This document shows positions 47,556-57,910 of a stretch of 64,000 nucleotides of DNA, piece by piece. A program made the translations under genes and the position numbers. Within the stretch, counting starts at the first letter, position 1. Each line of letters begins with the position of its first letter. This DNA is from RBG-16-57-11 sp964503145 (GTDB taxonomy: Bacteria > Chloroflexota > Anaerolineae > Anaerolineales > UBA4823): contig CAZCYV010000006.1 of the NCBI GenBank assembly GCA_964503145.1, positions 134,018-198,017 on the forward strand. Reading direction: 5' to 3'. The notes under the pieces were generated by a model. That model worked only from the letters and a program-made list of their open reading frames with translations, was not told the origin of the DNA and did not search any database.

Positions 47556-49640
47556 ATGAATGCCAAGCAAAGAACAAAGCTGAAGCATGCGCTGCTGGGG
47601 GCTATGGCGTGGTTGCTGATTCTTGCGCTGCTATTTGGGCCGACGAGCGCGCCGGCCGGCTTTGCCGCAGCGCAAACACAATCTTACATTGTTCAGGGCG
47701 CTTCTACGGATGAGGTCGTGCGCCTGGTCGAGGAATACGGCGGCGTGGTGACCTCGCGCCTGGATATCATCTCTGGCGCCGGCGCGCGGCTCACGCCTGA
47801 AGCGGCGGAAGCCCTGGCGGCCAGACCCGGCGTCTTGATCACACCGAACCTTCAAATGCAGATCGACAACACGAGCAGCGCCCCGGCGAAAGCTGGCGCT
47901 GAGCACCAAACCCCCGCCACAGACTACCCCGACGTGGTCGGGGCGGATGCTGTTTGGGGAGCGGGAGTCACCGGCAAGGGCGTCACTGTCGCCTTGCTCG
48001 ATACGGGCATCGCCAAGGTGAACGGTCTGGTCGTCCCAGGTCATGGCAAGGGTCATCGCCTGCTGGCCTGGCGCGATTTCGTGACCCCCGCCGGCAACGG
48101 TCGGTTGATCGACCCCAACGGTCATGGCACGCATGTCGCCGGCATCATCGCCAACAGCGACGTGGGCGCGGACGGCGAATGGAACGGCGTGGCGCCCGAT
48201 GTAAATCTGATTTCCGGCCGCGTAGCCGACGAGAACGGTTTTGCCACCTATGAGTCGGTGATCAAGGGGATCGCCTGGGTGGTGGCGACTAAGAACCGTT
48301 ACAACACCCGGGTGCTGAACTTTTCCATGTCGGGCGCGCCGCGCACGCCATATTGGGCTGACCCGGTGAACAAAGCCTTGATGGTCGCCTGGCAAAAGGG
48401 GATCGTCGTGGTCACCTCCGCCGGCAATAACGGCCCTGAGGCCAAGACAATCGGCGTCCCCGGCAACAACCCCTATTTGATCACGGTAGGCGCATTCACC
48501 GACGCTTACACCCCTGCAGATTGGAGCGACGATTACATCCCCAGCTTCTCATCGGCGGGGCCAACGCTGGACGGATTCGTCAAACCCGATCTGGTGGCGC
48601 CTGGCGGGCACATCGTTTCCCTGATCGACAAGAATTCGCTCTTGGCCAGGAGCCACCCGGAAAACCTGGTCGGAAAGAACTACTTCAAGCTGGCCGGCAC
48701 CTCGCAAGCCAGCGCAGTGGTGACGGGCATCGTTGCCCTGATGCTCGAGCGCAATCCCAGATTGACTCCAGACATGGTCAAGAACCGACTGCGCGCCACC
48801 GCAATCCCGCAATTCAACCCTGAGACGCTCGAGGCCGGCTATTCCGTATGGCAACAGGGCGCCGGGCGAGCCTTTGCGCCGCTGGCGGTCTTCGCAGACC
48901 TGCAGGGCCTGCCCAGCCAGACCAGCATGGACATCGCCGCGGACCTGGCCAACCAGAAGCATTACCTGGGATATTCCTACATGGACAGCCAGGGGATGTA
49001 CCGGCTGTTCGGCGACGACGGCACCTGGGCTGGCGGCGCCGGCGTTTGGGATGGGCATACCATCCAGCCTGGCGGTGGCTTCTGGGGCGATGGCGGTTTC
49101 TGGGGAGACGGCGGCTTCTGGGGCGATGGCGGTTTCTGGGGCGACGCTGGCTTCTGGGGAGACGGCGGCTTCTGGGGCGATGGCGGCTTCTGGGGCGATG
49201 CTGGCTTCTGGGGAGACGGTGGCTTCTGGGGTGATGCCGGCTTCTGGGGAGACGGCGGCTTCTGGGGCGACGCTGGCTTCTGGGGAGATGGCGGCTTCTG
49301 GGGCGACGGCGGCTTCTGGGGAGATGGCGGTTGGTACGCTTCTGATGGAACCCTGTGGAGCGGCGGCGGTTTCTGGGGAGACGATAACTTCTCCAACGCA
49401 GGCGGCTTCTGGGGCGATGGCGGTTTTTGGGGAGACGGCGGCTTCTGGGGAGACGCTGGTTTCTGGGGCGATGGCGGTTTCTGGGGAGACGGCGGCTTCT
49501 GGGGAGGCGCTGGTTTCTGGGGCGATGGCGGCTTCTGGGGAGACGCCGGTTTCTGGGGAGACGCTGGCTTCTGGGGCGACGCCGGTTTCTGGGGCGACGC
49601 TGGCCTCTTTAACGCCTCGCTGCCCGAAAACAGAGAGTGA
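47556..49640 (+). CDS. Secreted subtilisin-like protease (S8) with C-terminal GGFWGD repeat array
   Basis: The 694-residue protein has a signal peptide, an I9-like propeptide (IVQGASTDEVVRLVEEYGGV) and an S8 domain with D149 (ALLDTGIA), H190 (NGHGTHVAG) and S383 (GTSQASAVV). From residue 506 to near the C-terminus it is almost entirely hexapeptide repeats of [GA]GFWGD, about 26 copies, broken once by a short WYASDGTLWS segment. The ATG follows AAGGAGA. Expression is under a c-di-GMP-I riboswitch. The repeat region may anchor or assemble the enzyme outside the cell (inference). Confidence 0.94.
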   Translation: MNAKQRTKLKHALLGAMAWLLILALLFGPTSAPAGFAAAQTQSYIVQGASTDEVVRLVEEYGGVVTSRLDIISGAGARLTPEAAEALAARPGVLITPNLQMQIDNTSSAPAKAGAEHQTPATDYPDVVGADAVWGAGVTGKGVTVALLDTGIAKVNGLVVPGHGKGHRLLAWRDFVTPAGNGRLIDPNGHGTHVAGIIANSDVGADGEWNGVAPDVNLISGRVADENGFATYESVIKGIAWVVATKNRYNTRVLNFSMSGAPRTPYWADPVNKALMVAWQKGIVVVTSAGNNGPEAKTIGVPGNNPYLITVGAFTDAYTPADWSDDYIPSFSSAGPTLDGFVKPDLVAPGGHIVSLIDKNSLLARSHPENLVGKNYFKLAGTSQASAVVTGIVALMLERNPRLTPDMVKNRLRATAIPQFNPETLEAGYSVWQQGAGRAFAPLAVFADLQGLPSQTSMDIAADLANQKHYLGYSYMDSQGMYRLFGDDGTWAGGAGVWDGHTIQPGGGFWGDGGFWGDGGFWGDGGFWGDAGFWGDGGFWGDGGFWGDAGFWGDGGFWGDAGFWGDGGFWGDAGFWGDGGFWGDGGFWGDGGWYASDGTLWSGGGFWGDDNFSNAGGFWGDGGFWGDGGFWGDAGFWGDGGFWGDGGFWGGAGFWGDGGFWGDAGFWGDAGFWGDAGFWGDAGLFNASLPENRE
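49071..49606 (+). repeat. 18-bp coding repeat array encoding [GA]GFWGD
   Basis: About 26 in-frame 18-bp units. Synonymous positions vary between copies (GGC/GGT, GAT/GAC, GGAGAC/GGCGAT) while the peptide is held, indicating selection on the protein rather than fresh slippage alone. Confidence 0.95.
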
Positions 49641-49661
49641 AATGAGTTGAGTAGTATGTCG

Positions 49662-49688
49662 AAGGCGGCTTTCGGGCCGCCTTTTTTT
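49662..49688 (+). terminator. Terminator of the repeat-bearing protease
   Basis: AAGGCGGC (49662-49669) and GCCGCCTT (49676-49683) form the stem, followed by a run of T residues. Confidence 0.88.
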
Positions 49689-49732
49689 ATCCCCTATCCA
49701 GTCGTTTGTCCGCAGGGCCTCTGCGGCATCGG

Positions 49733-52700
49733 TTACTTAGAACGCGAATTCTGGCGAGCTAGCTCCAGACACTGATCGATCGCCCATTCCGCCCGTTTGG
49801 CCTCAAGGCGCGCGCCGATTTTGTTGAACAATTCTGCTGCCTGGGTGAAGAAATGTTCCGCCAGGCAAGCATCACCCTGAGCGTTGGCCAAGACCCCCAT
49901 CTGAAAGTACACTCTGGCCTGGCCGCGCCGGCTGCGCAGGTTGACAAAGATCTTTTCGCTCTCCGAGAGATAATCTTGGGCGGCCTTCCAATTGCCGAGA
50001 TAGATCTCCAGGATGCCGCGGAAGCGGAAATATTCTCCAAGTTGAGACGAAATTCGGCTCTTCGACTCTTCGCTTGTGGCCTCCACAAGCTGCCTGGCTT
50101 TTTCGGCGAACGAAAGCGCGGCTTTGATATCCCCCATCCCCAACGCCGCCTCGCCGGACTGGCTATAGACCACGATCAATTGATCGCTGGCGCCAAGCTC
50201 TTCCAGGATGCGGGCGACCTCCGATAGCGCACTGCTGGCCTGTTCCCAATCTTCCGCGCACAAATGCAGCTCGCCAAAATTCCCGAGCACCTGACGATAT
50301 AAAGAAGAGTAGCCGATCTGGCGCGCCAGCTCCTGCGCTTGCTTCAAAGCCTGCTTGGCCTCGACCAGTTCGCCGCGCAAGATTCGCAGCCATCCCAAAT
50401 TGTTGAGCGCCATCGCCACCCCTTCGGCCTGCCCCAGGCGCGTTTTCAGTTCATGGCTGCGGGTCAGGTTCGCCAGCGCGCTATCGTACTGCCCCATCTC
50501 GATTTCCAGCAACGCCAGATTGTTGAGCGAAGTCGCCAGGTTGACCACATCGCGCGTCGCTTCCCGAATGGCGATGCTCTTCCTGAGATGATCCGCCGCC
50601 AGCTCCCATTCACCTTGATTGTAGGCCACGCCGCCCAGACGGTTATGGATGGAAGCCACAACATCGTAAGCATCCGATCTCTCACCCAATTGCAGCGCCT
50701 TGTGGAGCAGGGTTTGCGCCTCGGAGAGATTGCCGAGCTGGATCTGGATCCAGGCGATATCGTTCCATACCTGGGCGAGTTCATCCGGGTATTCGCCACC
50801 CGTCGCATCCAATACCTGCTGCGCCCTGGACAGGTGCTCCAGCGCGCGTTCATACTCCCCCTGTCGCTCATAGATGCGGGCGATGCGACGCTGCAGAAGG
50901 CTGATCTCGACCTGCCTGCCTCCCTGGTCTTCCAGCAGGGCTTGCAGGCCCAATTCATAATGGTGGTGCGCCTCAGGATAATCGCCGGAGAACAGCAGCG
51001 CGTCGCCCAGCCCCAGGTGTACCTGATAAGCCTGGTAGGGGGTATGCTCGACCTTGTGCAAAAGCTCCAGCGCGGCTTCGAAATGCTGGCGGGCCTGTAA
51101 ATTCACGTGGTTGCGCGAGGCTTTCTGGCCTGCGAGGATCAGATAATGCAAGGCGCGATCCAGATAGGGGCTCCAGCGATAGTGGTTCGCCAGCAATTCC
51201 ACCTGTTCGTCCAGGCGGTTGGCCCACATTCGCTCGATCGCCTGCGCCACCCGGCCGTGAAGCGCGCTGCGCTCCTTGCGCAACATCGTGCTGTAGATCG
51301 CATCCGACATCAAGATGTGCCGGAAAGTGTATGCCGCGCCGCGCGCATCGGCTTGCGGCATGATGAACTCGCGCTCGACCAGCGCCGCGATGGTCGTTTG
51401 TAGCATTACGGCTTCGTCGGCCGGCAGCGCCTCGCGCAATAGAGACAGGTCGAAATCCTTACCGACCACTGAGGCCACCTGCAGGGCGTGGCGATGGATC
51501 GGTTCCAGCCGATCGAACCGGGCCAGGATCAGCTCTTGAAGCGTGTCAGGAACGCCCAGTGAGGCCATCTCTGACCCCGGCATCACCGCCCAGCGGCCGT
51601 TCACGCTGCGAATGACGCCCTGGTCGATCAGCATGCGCAAAATCTCTTCCAGGTAGAACGGGACGCCCGCCGAACGGTTAAGAATCTGATCCCGCAGCTT
51701 TTCGGGCAGGTTGGGGATGGACAGCAACAGATTGAGCAGTTGTCGGCTCTGATCCTGGCTCAGGCTCTGCAACTGGAGGTGTTGAAAGCGCTCCGCAAGG
51801 TTCTGCCGCCCCCAGTTCACCATGCGCTCCAGCGCTCCAGGCTGGACGTAGCGCGAAATCGCCAGGATGAACACCGGCGCCTGGCGCAAGATCTCGAGCA
51901 GAAAGTTCAACAGGTCCAACGAAGCTTCGTCCGCCCAGTGCAGGTCTTCCAGGATGATCATCAGCGGGCGATTTTGGGCTTCGAGCAAGAACAAGTCACG
52001 CAGGGTCAGGAAAGTTTGCTGACGGAGCTGACCGGCATCCATGTGCAGCAAACGCTCGCCCGCCTGCGGGTCCGAGTGGGGCAGGCCCATCAGATTTTCC
52101 AGATAAGGCAGCGCGTCTTCGGCGTAAGTGCCCATCAATTGATAGAGCGTGCGCTTCAAGCGGTCTTGCACCTGGTGGGGCGCGAGAGTGCTCGGAGCGC
52201 CGAGGTAGCTGTGCAGGATGTCGCGGATTAGCCAGTACGACACCCGCCGATAGGCCAGGCTCTGCCCTTCGATCAGCCGCACCCAGCTTTGATCCAGCGA
52301 GGCCTTGAACTCGTTGGTCAGGCGGCTCTTCCCCATCCCCGCTTCGCCGGTGATCAGGACGAACTGGCTGCGCCCGTTCTCGATCAGGTCTTTGGCGCAG
52401 CGCTTGAGCCTGGCCAGCTCCTGATCGCGCCCGATCATCGGGGCGTACAGGCCTTCGACGCCACGCACGGAGCCAGGGCGGGGCTTCAGCCCCATCACCC
52501 GATAGGCTGTGACCGGATGATCGATCCCCTTAGGAAACAGGGCGGTAATCTGCTGACAATCCATCAAGGCGCGCACCTGTTTGTACACCGCCTCGCTGAT
52601 CAGGATCGCCCCAGGCGGGGCCGCCTCTTCGATGCGGTGAGCCAGGTTCACGGTATCGCCAATGGCGGTGTAGTTCAGCACCAGATCGCTGGCGCCGATG

Positions 52701-53242
52701 CCTCCCACCACCACCCAACCCGAATGCAGGCCGATGCGCACATTCAGATCGATCCCCTGTTCTCGCTTCAAATCCCGGCTGAGTTGAAACAACTCGCGCT
52801 GCATGTCCAACGCCGCCCGCACCCCCCGTTCGGCGTTGTTCTCATGGGAAATGGGCGCGCCGAAGATCGCCATCAGGCCGTCTCCGGTGATCTTATCCAC
52901 CACGCCTTCGTACTTGTACACGTTATGCGACAGCACATGGATATATTGCTGTACCATGACGTACAGGTCTTCGCTATCCATGTGCTCGGCCATCGCGGTG
53001 AACCCGGAAATATCAGCGAAGAGGACGGTCACATAGCGGCGCTGACCGGCGGCTTCCACGCCGGCGCGGCGCATCCGCTCCGCCAGGTCTGCCCCCATCA
53101 TCGTGCCAAACTCGGCGGTGTACGGCTTGAGCCTGGACTCAGGCTCGCCCTCTGCGCGCTGCTCCAGGCGTGCGCCGCAGTTGCCGCAGAAGCGCATGCC
53201 GTCTGGGTTATCGAAGTCGCACTGGTTGCAATGCAGGCTCAT
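49733..53242 (-). CDS. Zinc ribbon - class III nucleotide cyclase - AAA ATPase - TPR protein
   Basis: The 1169-residue protein has an N-terminal zinc ribbon (CNQC and CGNC), a class III cyclase domain with both metal Asp residues (FADISGF and GDGLMAIFGAP) and the C-terminal TAIGDTVNLAHRIE segment, then an AAA-type NTPase with P-loop GEAGMGKS and Walker B-like LMIILEDLHWAD, then about ten TPR-like repeats from residue 690. Such proteins act as large signalling or transcriptional ATPases. The cyclase motifs look complete, so cAMP or cGMP production is likely. The ATG at 53242 is chosen to start at the ribbon; an upstream extension of 14 residues has no ribosome site. Confidence 0.93.
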   Translation of the reverse strand: MSLHCNQCDFDNPDGMRFCGNCGARLEQRAEGEPESRLKPYTAEFGTMMGADLAERMRRAGVEAAGQRRYVTVLFADISGFTAMAEHMDSEDLYVMVQQYIHVLSHNVYKYEGVVDKITGDGLMAIFGAPISHENNAERGVRAALDMQRELFQLSRDLKREQGIDLNVRIGLHSGWVVVGGIGASDLVLNYTAIGDTVNLAHRIEEAAPPGAILISEAVYKQVRALMDCQQITALFPKGIDHPVTAYRVMGLKPRPGSVRGVEGLYAPMIGRDQELARLKRCAKDLIENGRSQFVLITGEAGMGKSRLTNEFKASLDQSWVRLIEGQSLAYRRVSYWLIRDILHSYLGAPSTLAPHQVQDRLKRTLYQLMGTYAEDALPYLENLMGLPHSDPQAGERLLHMDAGQLRQQTFLTLRDLFLLEAQNRPLMIILEDLHWADEASLDLLNFLLEILRQAPVFILAISRYVQPGALERMVNWGRQNLAERFQHLQLQSLSQDQSRQLLNLLLSIPNLPEKLRDQILNRSAGVPFYLEEILRMLIDQGVIRSVNGRWAVMPGSEMASLGVPDTLQELILARFDRLEPIHRHALQVASVVGKDFDLSLLREALPADEAVMLQTTIAALVEREFIMPQADARGAAYTFRHILMSDAIYSTMLRKERSALHGRVAQAIERMWANRLDEQVELLANHYRWSPYLDRALHYLILAGQKASRNHVNLQARQHFEAALELLHKVEHTPYQAYQVHLGLGDALLFSGDYPEAHHHYELGLQALLEDQGGRQVEISLLQRRIARIYERQGEYERALEHLSRAQQVLDATGGEYPDELAQVWNDIAWIQIQLGNLSEAQTLLHKALQLGERSDAYDVVASIHNRLGGVAYNQGEWELAADHLRKSIAIREATRDVVNLATSLNNLALLEIEMGQYDSALANLTRSHELKTRLGQAEGVAMALNNLGWLRILRGELVEAKQALKQAQELARQIGYSSLYRQVLGNFGELHLCAEDWEQASSALSEVARILEELGASDQLIVVYSQSGEAALGMGDIKAALSFAEKARQLVEATSEESKSRISSQLGEYFRFRGILEIYLGNWKAAQDYLSESEKIFVNLRSRRGQARVYFQMGVLANAQGDACLAEHFFTQAAELFNKIGARLEAKRAEWAIDQCLELARQNSRSK

Positions 53243-53355
53243 CAGAATAATCTTACTATTTTTCGGCGCTGATGTGACGCACAAAATTGTTGGTTTTCGG
53301 CGATTGGGATAAATTTCCGATAAATTCGGCCTTCGGCGGTAAAGCGATCAAATCC

Positions 53356-53384
53356 TTGACGAAATCAGAGCGGGGTGATACACT
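53356..53384 (+). promoter_or_regulatory. Promoter of the argGH leader
   Basis: TTGACG (53356-53361) and TACACT (53379-53384) with a 17-nt spacer. The predicted start of transcription (about 53391-53392) falls only 3-4 nt before the leader ATG. Confidence 0.75.
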
Positions 53385-53394
53385 GCGTCCCAAT

Positions 53395-53478
53395 ATGTTG
53401 ACCGTTTGCGTCGAAGCCCGCGCCCGTCGTCTCGTCCCGCCCTCCCCGCTGGAAGGTCGGGTGACTGCGCGCAGCTAG
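53395..53478 (+). CDS. Candidate Arg-containing leader peptide (27 residues) of argGH
   Basis: An ATG-to-TAG frame between the promoter and a terminator encodes 27 residues with five Arg codons, three of them close together (ARARRL at codons 8-13, Arg at 53419, 53425 and 53428). No Shine-Dalgarno fits before the ATG, and the transcript start is 3-4 nt upstream, so it would be leaderless. Just after the Arg cluster, CCCG (53436) and CGGG (53458) close a hairpin that covers TGGAAGG (53450-53456), which can pair instead with the terminator arm. This is the layout of a ribosome-stalling attenuator that senses Arg-tRNA. Function is inferred from position and pairing. Confidence 0.65.
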   Translation: MLTVCVEARARRLVPPSPLEGRVTARS

Positions 53479-53511
53479 ACGACACGGCGCATCCGCTCGC
53501 TGGTAGATCAG

Positions 53512-53537
53512 GCCCTCCTTCCACGGAGGGCTTTTTC
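53512..53537 (+). terminator. Attenuator terminator upstream of argG
   Basis: GCCCTCC (53512-53518) and GGAGGGC (53525-53531) form a stem followed by five T residues. CCTTCCA (53517-53523) in its 5' arm and loop is complementary to TGGAAGG at 53450-53456, giving an antiterminator alternative. Confidence 0.85.
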
Positions 53538-53574
53538 TTTATGCAACCCAAATCAAGTTCATCGGAGGCTCAAA

Positions 53575-54837
<1,263 letters not shown>

Positions 54838-54842
54838 CCGAA

Positions 54843-56234
54843 ATGAAGCTCTGGGGCGGCCGTTTTAGCGGCGACATGGATCCATTGGCCTGGAAGCTGA
54901 ACGCTTCGCTGGCGTTCGACCAGCGCCTGGCGCGGCAAGACGTGCGCGGCAGCTTGGCCTGGGCGCAGGCGCTGGAGCGGGCGGGAGCGCTGAGCAAGGA
55001 CGAGTGCGACCAGATCTGCGCCGGGCTGCAGGCCATTCGAGACGAATTCGAGCGCCAGGCCTTTCAATTCAGAGAAAGCGACGAAGACATTCACACCGCA
55101 GTCGAGCGGCGGCTGGGCGAGTTGATCGGCCCGCTGGCGGGCAAACTGCACACCGGCCGCAGCCGCAACGATCAGGTAGCCACCGACCTGCGCCTGTGGC
55201 TGATGGAGCACTTGCCGCTGCTGGAGGCAGCGATCGCCGACTTGCAGGCGGCGCTGATCGAGCGCGCCGAGGCGGACTTCGGCATGCTCATGCCCGGCTA
55301 TACGCACCTCCAGCGCGCCCAGGTGATCCTGCTCAGCCACTGGTGGCTGTCGCACTTCTGGCCCTTGCAGCGCGATCGCCAGCGCCTGGCGCAGGCGCGC
55401 CAGCGCGCCGCAACGCTCCCCCTGGGCTGCGGCGCGCTGGCCGGGACGCCCTTCCCGGTGGATCGCCTGGCCCTGGCGCAGGCCTTGGGCTTCGAGGCGC
55501 CCGCCCCCAACAGCCTGGACGCCGTCTCCGACCGCGATTTCGTCGCCGAGACGCTCTTCTGCGCGGCGCTGATCGGCGTGCATCTGAGCAAGCTGGCCGA
55601 GGCCATCGTGCTCTTCTCCAGCGCCGAGTTCGGCTTCATCGAGCTTTCCGACGCCTACGCCAGCGGATCGAGCCTGATGCCGCAGAAAAAGAACCCGGAT
55701 GTCTTCGAGCTGGCGCGCGGCAAGAGCGGCGCGTTGATCGGCTGGCTGAGCGGCATGCTGGCGACGCTCAAAGGTCTGCCCTCGGCCTACGACAAAGACC
55801 TGCAGGAAGATAAGACCCCGCTGTTCGACGCCTACGACGCCCTGAGCGCCGTGTTGCCCGTCCTGGCGGGGGCGTTGCGCAGCCTGAAGGCGCGGCCGGA
55901 GCGCATGCGGGCGGCCATCGACTCGACGATGATGGCGACCGATCTGGCGGATTATCTGGTGGACAGGGGCCTGCCCTTCCGCCAGGCGCACGCCCTGGCC
56001 GGTCGGGCGGTGCAATTTGCGCTGGCGCAGGGCAAGCCGCTCGAGGCGCTCAGCCTGCAGGAGTTCCAGGCCCTGGCGCAGGAATTGGGCGCCGTCGCCT
56101 TCGACCAGCAGGTTTACCAGGCGTTCGACCCGGCGCAGAGCGCCGCGCGTCGGAGCGCCATCGGCGGCACCGCCCCGCAAGCCGTGCAGCAGCAAATCCA
56201 GCAGGCCAAAAACGCCCTGCGCGCCGTCGGCTGA
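54843..56234 (+). CDS. argH: Argininosuccinate lyase
   Basis: The 463-residue enzyme has the fumarase/aspartase superfamily signature GSSLMPQKKNPD, the TGRSRNDQVATDLRLW segment and the catalytic HLQRAQ (His-general acid) and DSTMMATDLADYL regions. It splits argininosuccinate into arginine and fumarate. It starts 5 nt after argG, so the two are one operon. Confidence 0.97.
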   Translation: MKLWGGRFSGDMDPLAWKLNASLAFDQRLARQDVRGSLAWAQALERAGALSKDECDQICAGLQAIRDEFERQAFQFRESDEDIHTAVERRLGELIGPLAGKLHTGRSRNDQVATDLRLWLMEHLPLLEAAIADLQAALIERAEADFGMLMPGYTHLQRAQVILLSHWWLSHFWPLQRDRQRLAQARQRAATLPLGCGALAGTPFPVDRLALAQALGFEAPAPNSLDAVSDRDFVAETLFCAALIGVHLSKLAEAIVLFSSAEFGFIELSDAYASGSSLMPQKKNPDVFELARGKSGALIGWLSGMLATLKGLPSAYDKDLQEDKTPLFDAYDALSAVLPVLAGALRSLKARPERMRAAIDSTMMATDLADYLVDRGLPFRQAHALAGRAVQFALAQGKPLEALSLQEFQALAQELGAVAFDQQVYQAFDPAQSAARRSAIGGTAPQAVQQQIQQAKNALRAVG

Positions 56235-56268
56235 GGCCGCGCCAGCCAGGCCTATCGCGGCGCGGGTT

Positions 56269-56277
56269 TGATATAAT
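56269..56277 (+). promoter_or_regulatory. Extended -10 box for the carboxypeptidase gene
   Basis: TGATATAAT (TGn plus a consensus hexamer) lies 31 nt before the start codon, so the leader would be about 25 nt. Confidence 0.6.
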
Positions 56278-56308
56278 CCATGGGACAACCTCATTCGAAA
56301 GGAATCCC

Positions 56309-57817
56309 ATGGAAGGAAAACTGCAAGAACTCAAGAAGCGTCTGCTGGAGATCGACGACCTGGAAAAGGCCGCCGCCGTGCTCAGTTGGGATCAATCCAC
56401 CTACATGCCGCCCGGCGGCGCCGAAGCCCGCGGCCGCCATATCGCCACTCTGACGCGCCTGGCGCACGAAAAATTCACCGACCCGGCGATCGGCAGGCTG
56501 CTGGACGACTTGCAGCCTTACGCCGAGAGCCTGCCCTACGACTCTGACGACGCCAGCCTGATCCGCGTCACCCGCCGCAAGTACGAGCGCGAGATCCGCG
56601 TGCCGCCGGATTTCGTCGGCGAGCTATCCAACCATATGGCGCAGTCCTACCAGGTGTGGACCGAAGCACGCCCCGCCGACGACTTCGCCCGCATGCAGCC
56701 CTGGCTGGAAAAGACCCTGGATTACAGCCGTAAACTGGCGCAGTTCTTTCCCGGCTATGAGCATATCATCGACCCGCTGGTGGATTACGCCGACTATGGC
56801 ATGAAAGCCTCGACGCTCAAGGTGCTGTTCGCCGACCTGCGCCGCGAGCTGGTCCCCATCGTGCAGGCGATCACCTCTCAGCCCCCGGCGGACGATGCTT
56901 GCCTGCGCCAGTATTATCCCCAGGAGGCGCAGCTTGCTATCAGCAAGGAGCTGGTCGCCAGGATGGGCTACGACTTCCAGCGCGGGCGGCTGGATCTGAC
57001 CCACCACCCCTTCGAGACTAACTTCGCCGTGGGCGATGTGCGCATCACCACGCGGGTCAAAGAGTATGACCTGCGCGAGTGCCTGTACGGCGTGCTCCAC
57101 GAGGGCGGCCACGGCATGTACGAACAGGGCGTGCGCCCGGCGCTGGACGGCACGCCGATCGGCGGCGGCGCCTCGGCGGGCCTGCACGAGAGCCAGTCGC
57201 GCCTGTGGGAGAACGTCGTCGGCCGCAGCCGCGATTTCTGCGCCTACGCCTATCCGCGCCTGCAGGCGGCTTTCCCCGAGCAGCTCGGCGATGTGCCCAT
57301 GGAAACCTTCTATCGGGCGATCAACCGCGTCGAGCGCTCGTTGATCCGCGTCGACGCCGACGAGGTGACCTACAATCTGCACGTCATGCTGCGCTTCGAT
57401 TTCGAAATGGCGCTGTTGGAGGGGACGCTGGCGGTGCGCGACCTGCCCGAAGCCTGGCGCGAGCGCTTCCAGGCCGACTTTGGCATCGCGCCCACGGACG
57501 ACCGCGACGGCGTGCTGCAGGACGTCCACTGGTACGGCGGGATCGTCGGCGGGGCCTTCCAGGGCTACACTCTAGGCAACATCCTCAGCGCCCTGTTCTA
57601 CGCCCAGGCCTTGCAGGCGCACCCCGAAATCCCCGCCGAGATGCGCCAGGGCAAGTTCGATACCCTGCACGGCTGGCTGGTCGAGAACATCTATCAACAC
57701 GGCAGCAAATTCACGCCCTCCGAGTTGGTCGAGCGCGTCACCGGTGGGCCGATCCGCATCGAGCCGTACATCGCTTATTTGCGCACCAAGTACGGGGAGT
57801 TGTACGCCCTGTCGTAG
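56309..57817 (+). CDS. Carboxypeptidase Taq (M32 metallopeptidase)
   Basis: The 502-residue protein matches M32 in length and motifs: zinc site LHEGGHGMYEQGV (HEXXH) with the distal Glu in HESQSRLWENVVGRS, and the family stretches DLTHHPFETNFAVGDVRITTR and YNLHVMLRFDFEMALLEG. It removes C-terminal residues from peptides in the cytoplasm. The start follows an extended -10 promoter closely; AAAGGA precedes the ATG. Confidence 0.95.
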   Translation: MEGKLQELKKRLLEIDDLEKAAAVLSWDQSTYMPPGGAEARGRHIATLTRLAHEKFTDPAIGRLLDDLQPYAESLPYDSDDASLIRVTRRKYEREIRVPPDFVGELSNHMAQSYQVWTEARPADDFARMQPWLEKTLDYSRKLAQFFPGYEHIIDPLVDYADYGMKASTLKVLFADLRRELVPIVQAITSQPPADDACLRQYYPQEAQLAISKELVARMGYDFQRGRLDLTHHPFETNFAVGDVRITTRVKEYDLRECLYGVLHEGGHGMYEQGVRPALDGTPIGGGASAGLHESQSRLWENVVGRSRDFCAYAYPRLQAAFPEQLGDVPMETFYRAINRVERSLIRVDADEVTYNLHVMLRFDFEMALLEGTLAVRDLPEAWRERFQADFGIAPTDDRDGVLQDVHWYGGIVGGAFQGYTLGNILSALFYAQALQAHPEIPAEMRQGKFDTLHGWLVENIYQHGSKFTPSELVERVTGGPIRIEPYIAYLRTKYGELYALS

Positions 57818-57910
57818 GGACAGGTCTGGACATAGAGAGGCGAATGGCAGAGGACGGCGCAGACCGGCCCCTACATTGATTAAAGGCAAACACGAACGAA
57901 AGGACAACCG

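Noticed and set aside
48977..49396. Minus-strand frame encoding a PSPQKP repeat
   Set aside because: It is only the antisense reading of the GGFWGD array; it has no independent start signals or function.
49071..49606. CRISPR-like regular repeats
   Set aside because: The units are 18 bp, contiguous and in frame, without spacers; they encode protein repeats.
53340..53560. T-box leader upstream of argG
   Set aside because: There is no AGGGTGG(N)ACCGCG T-box sequence and no stem I; the transcript is too short.
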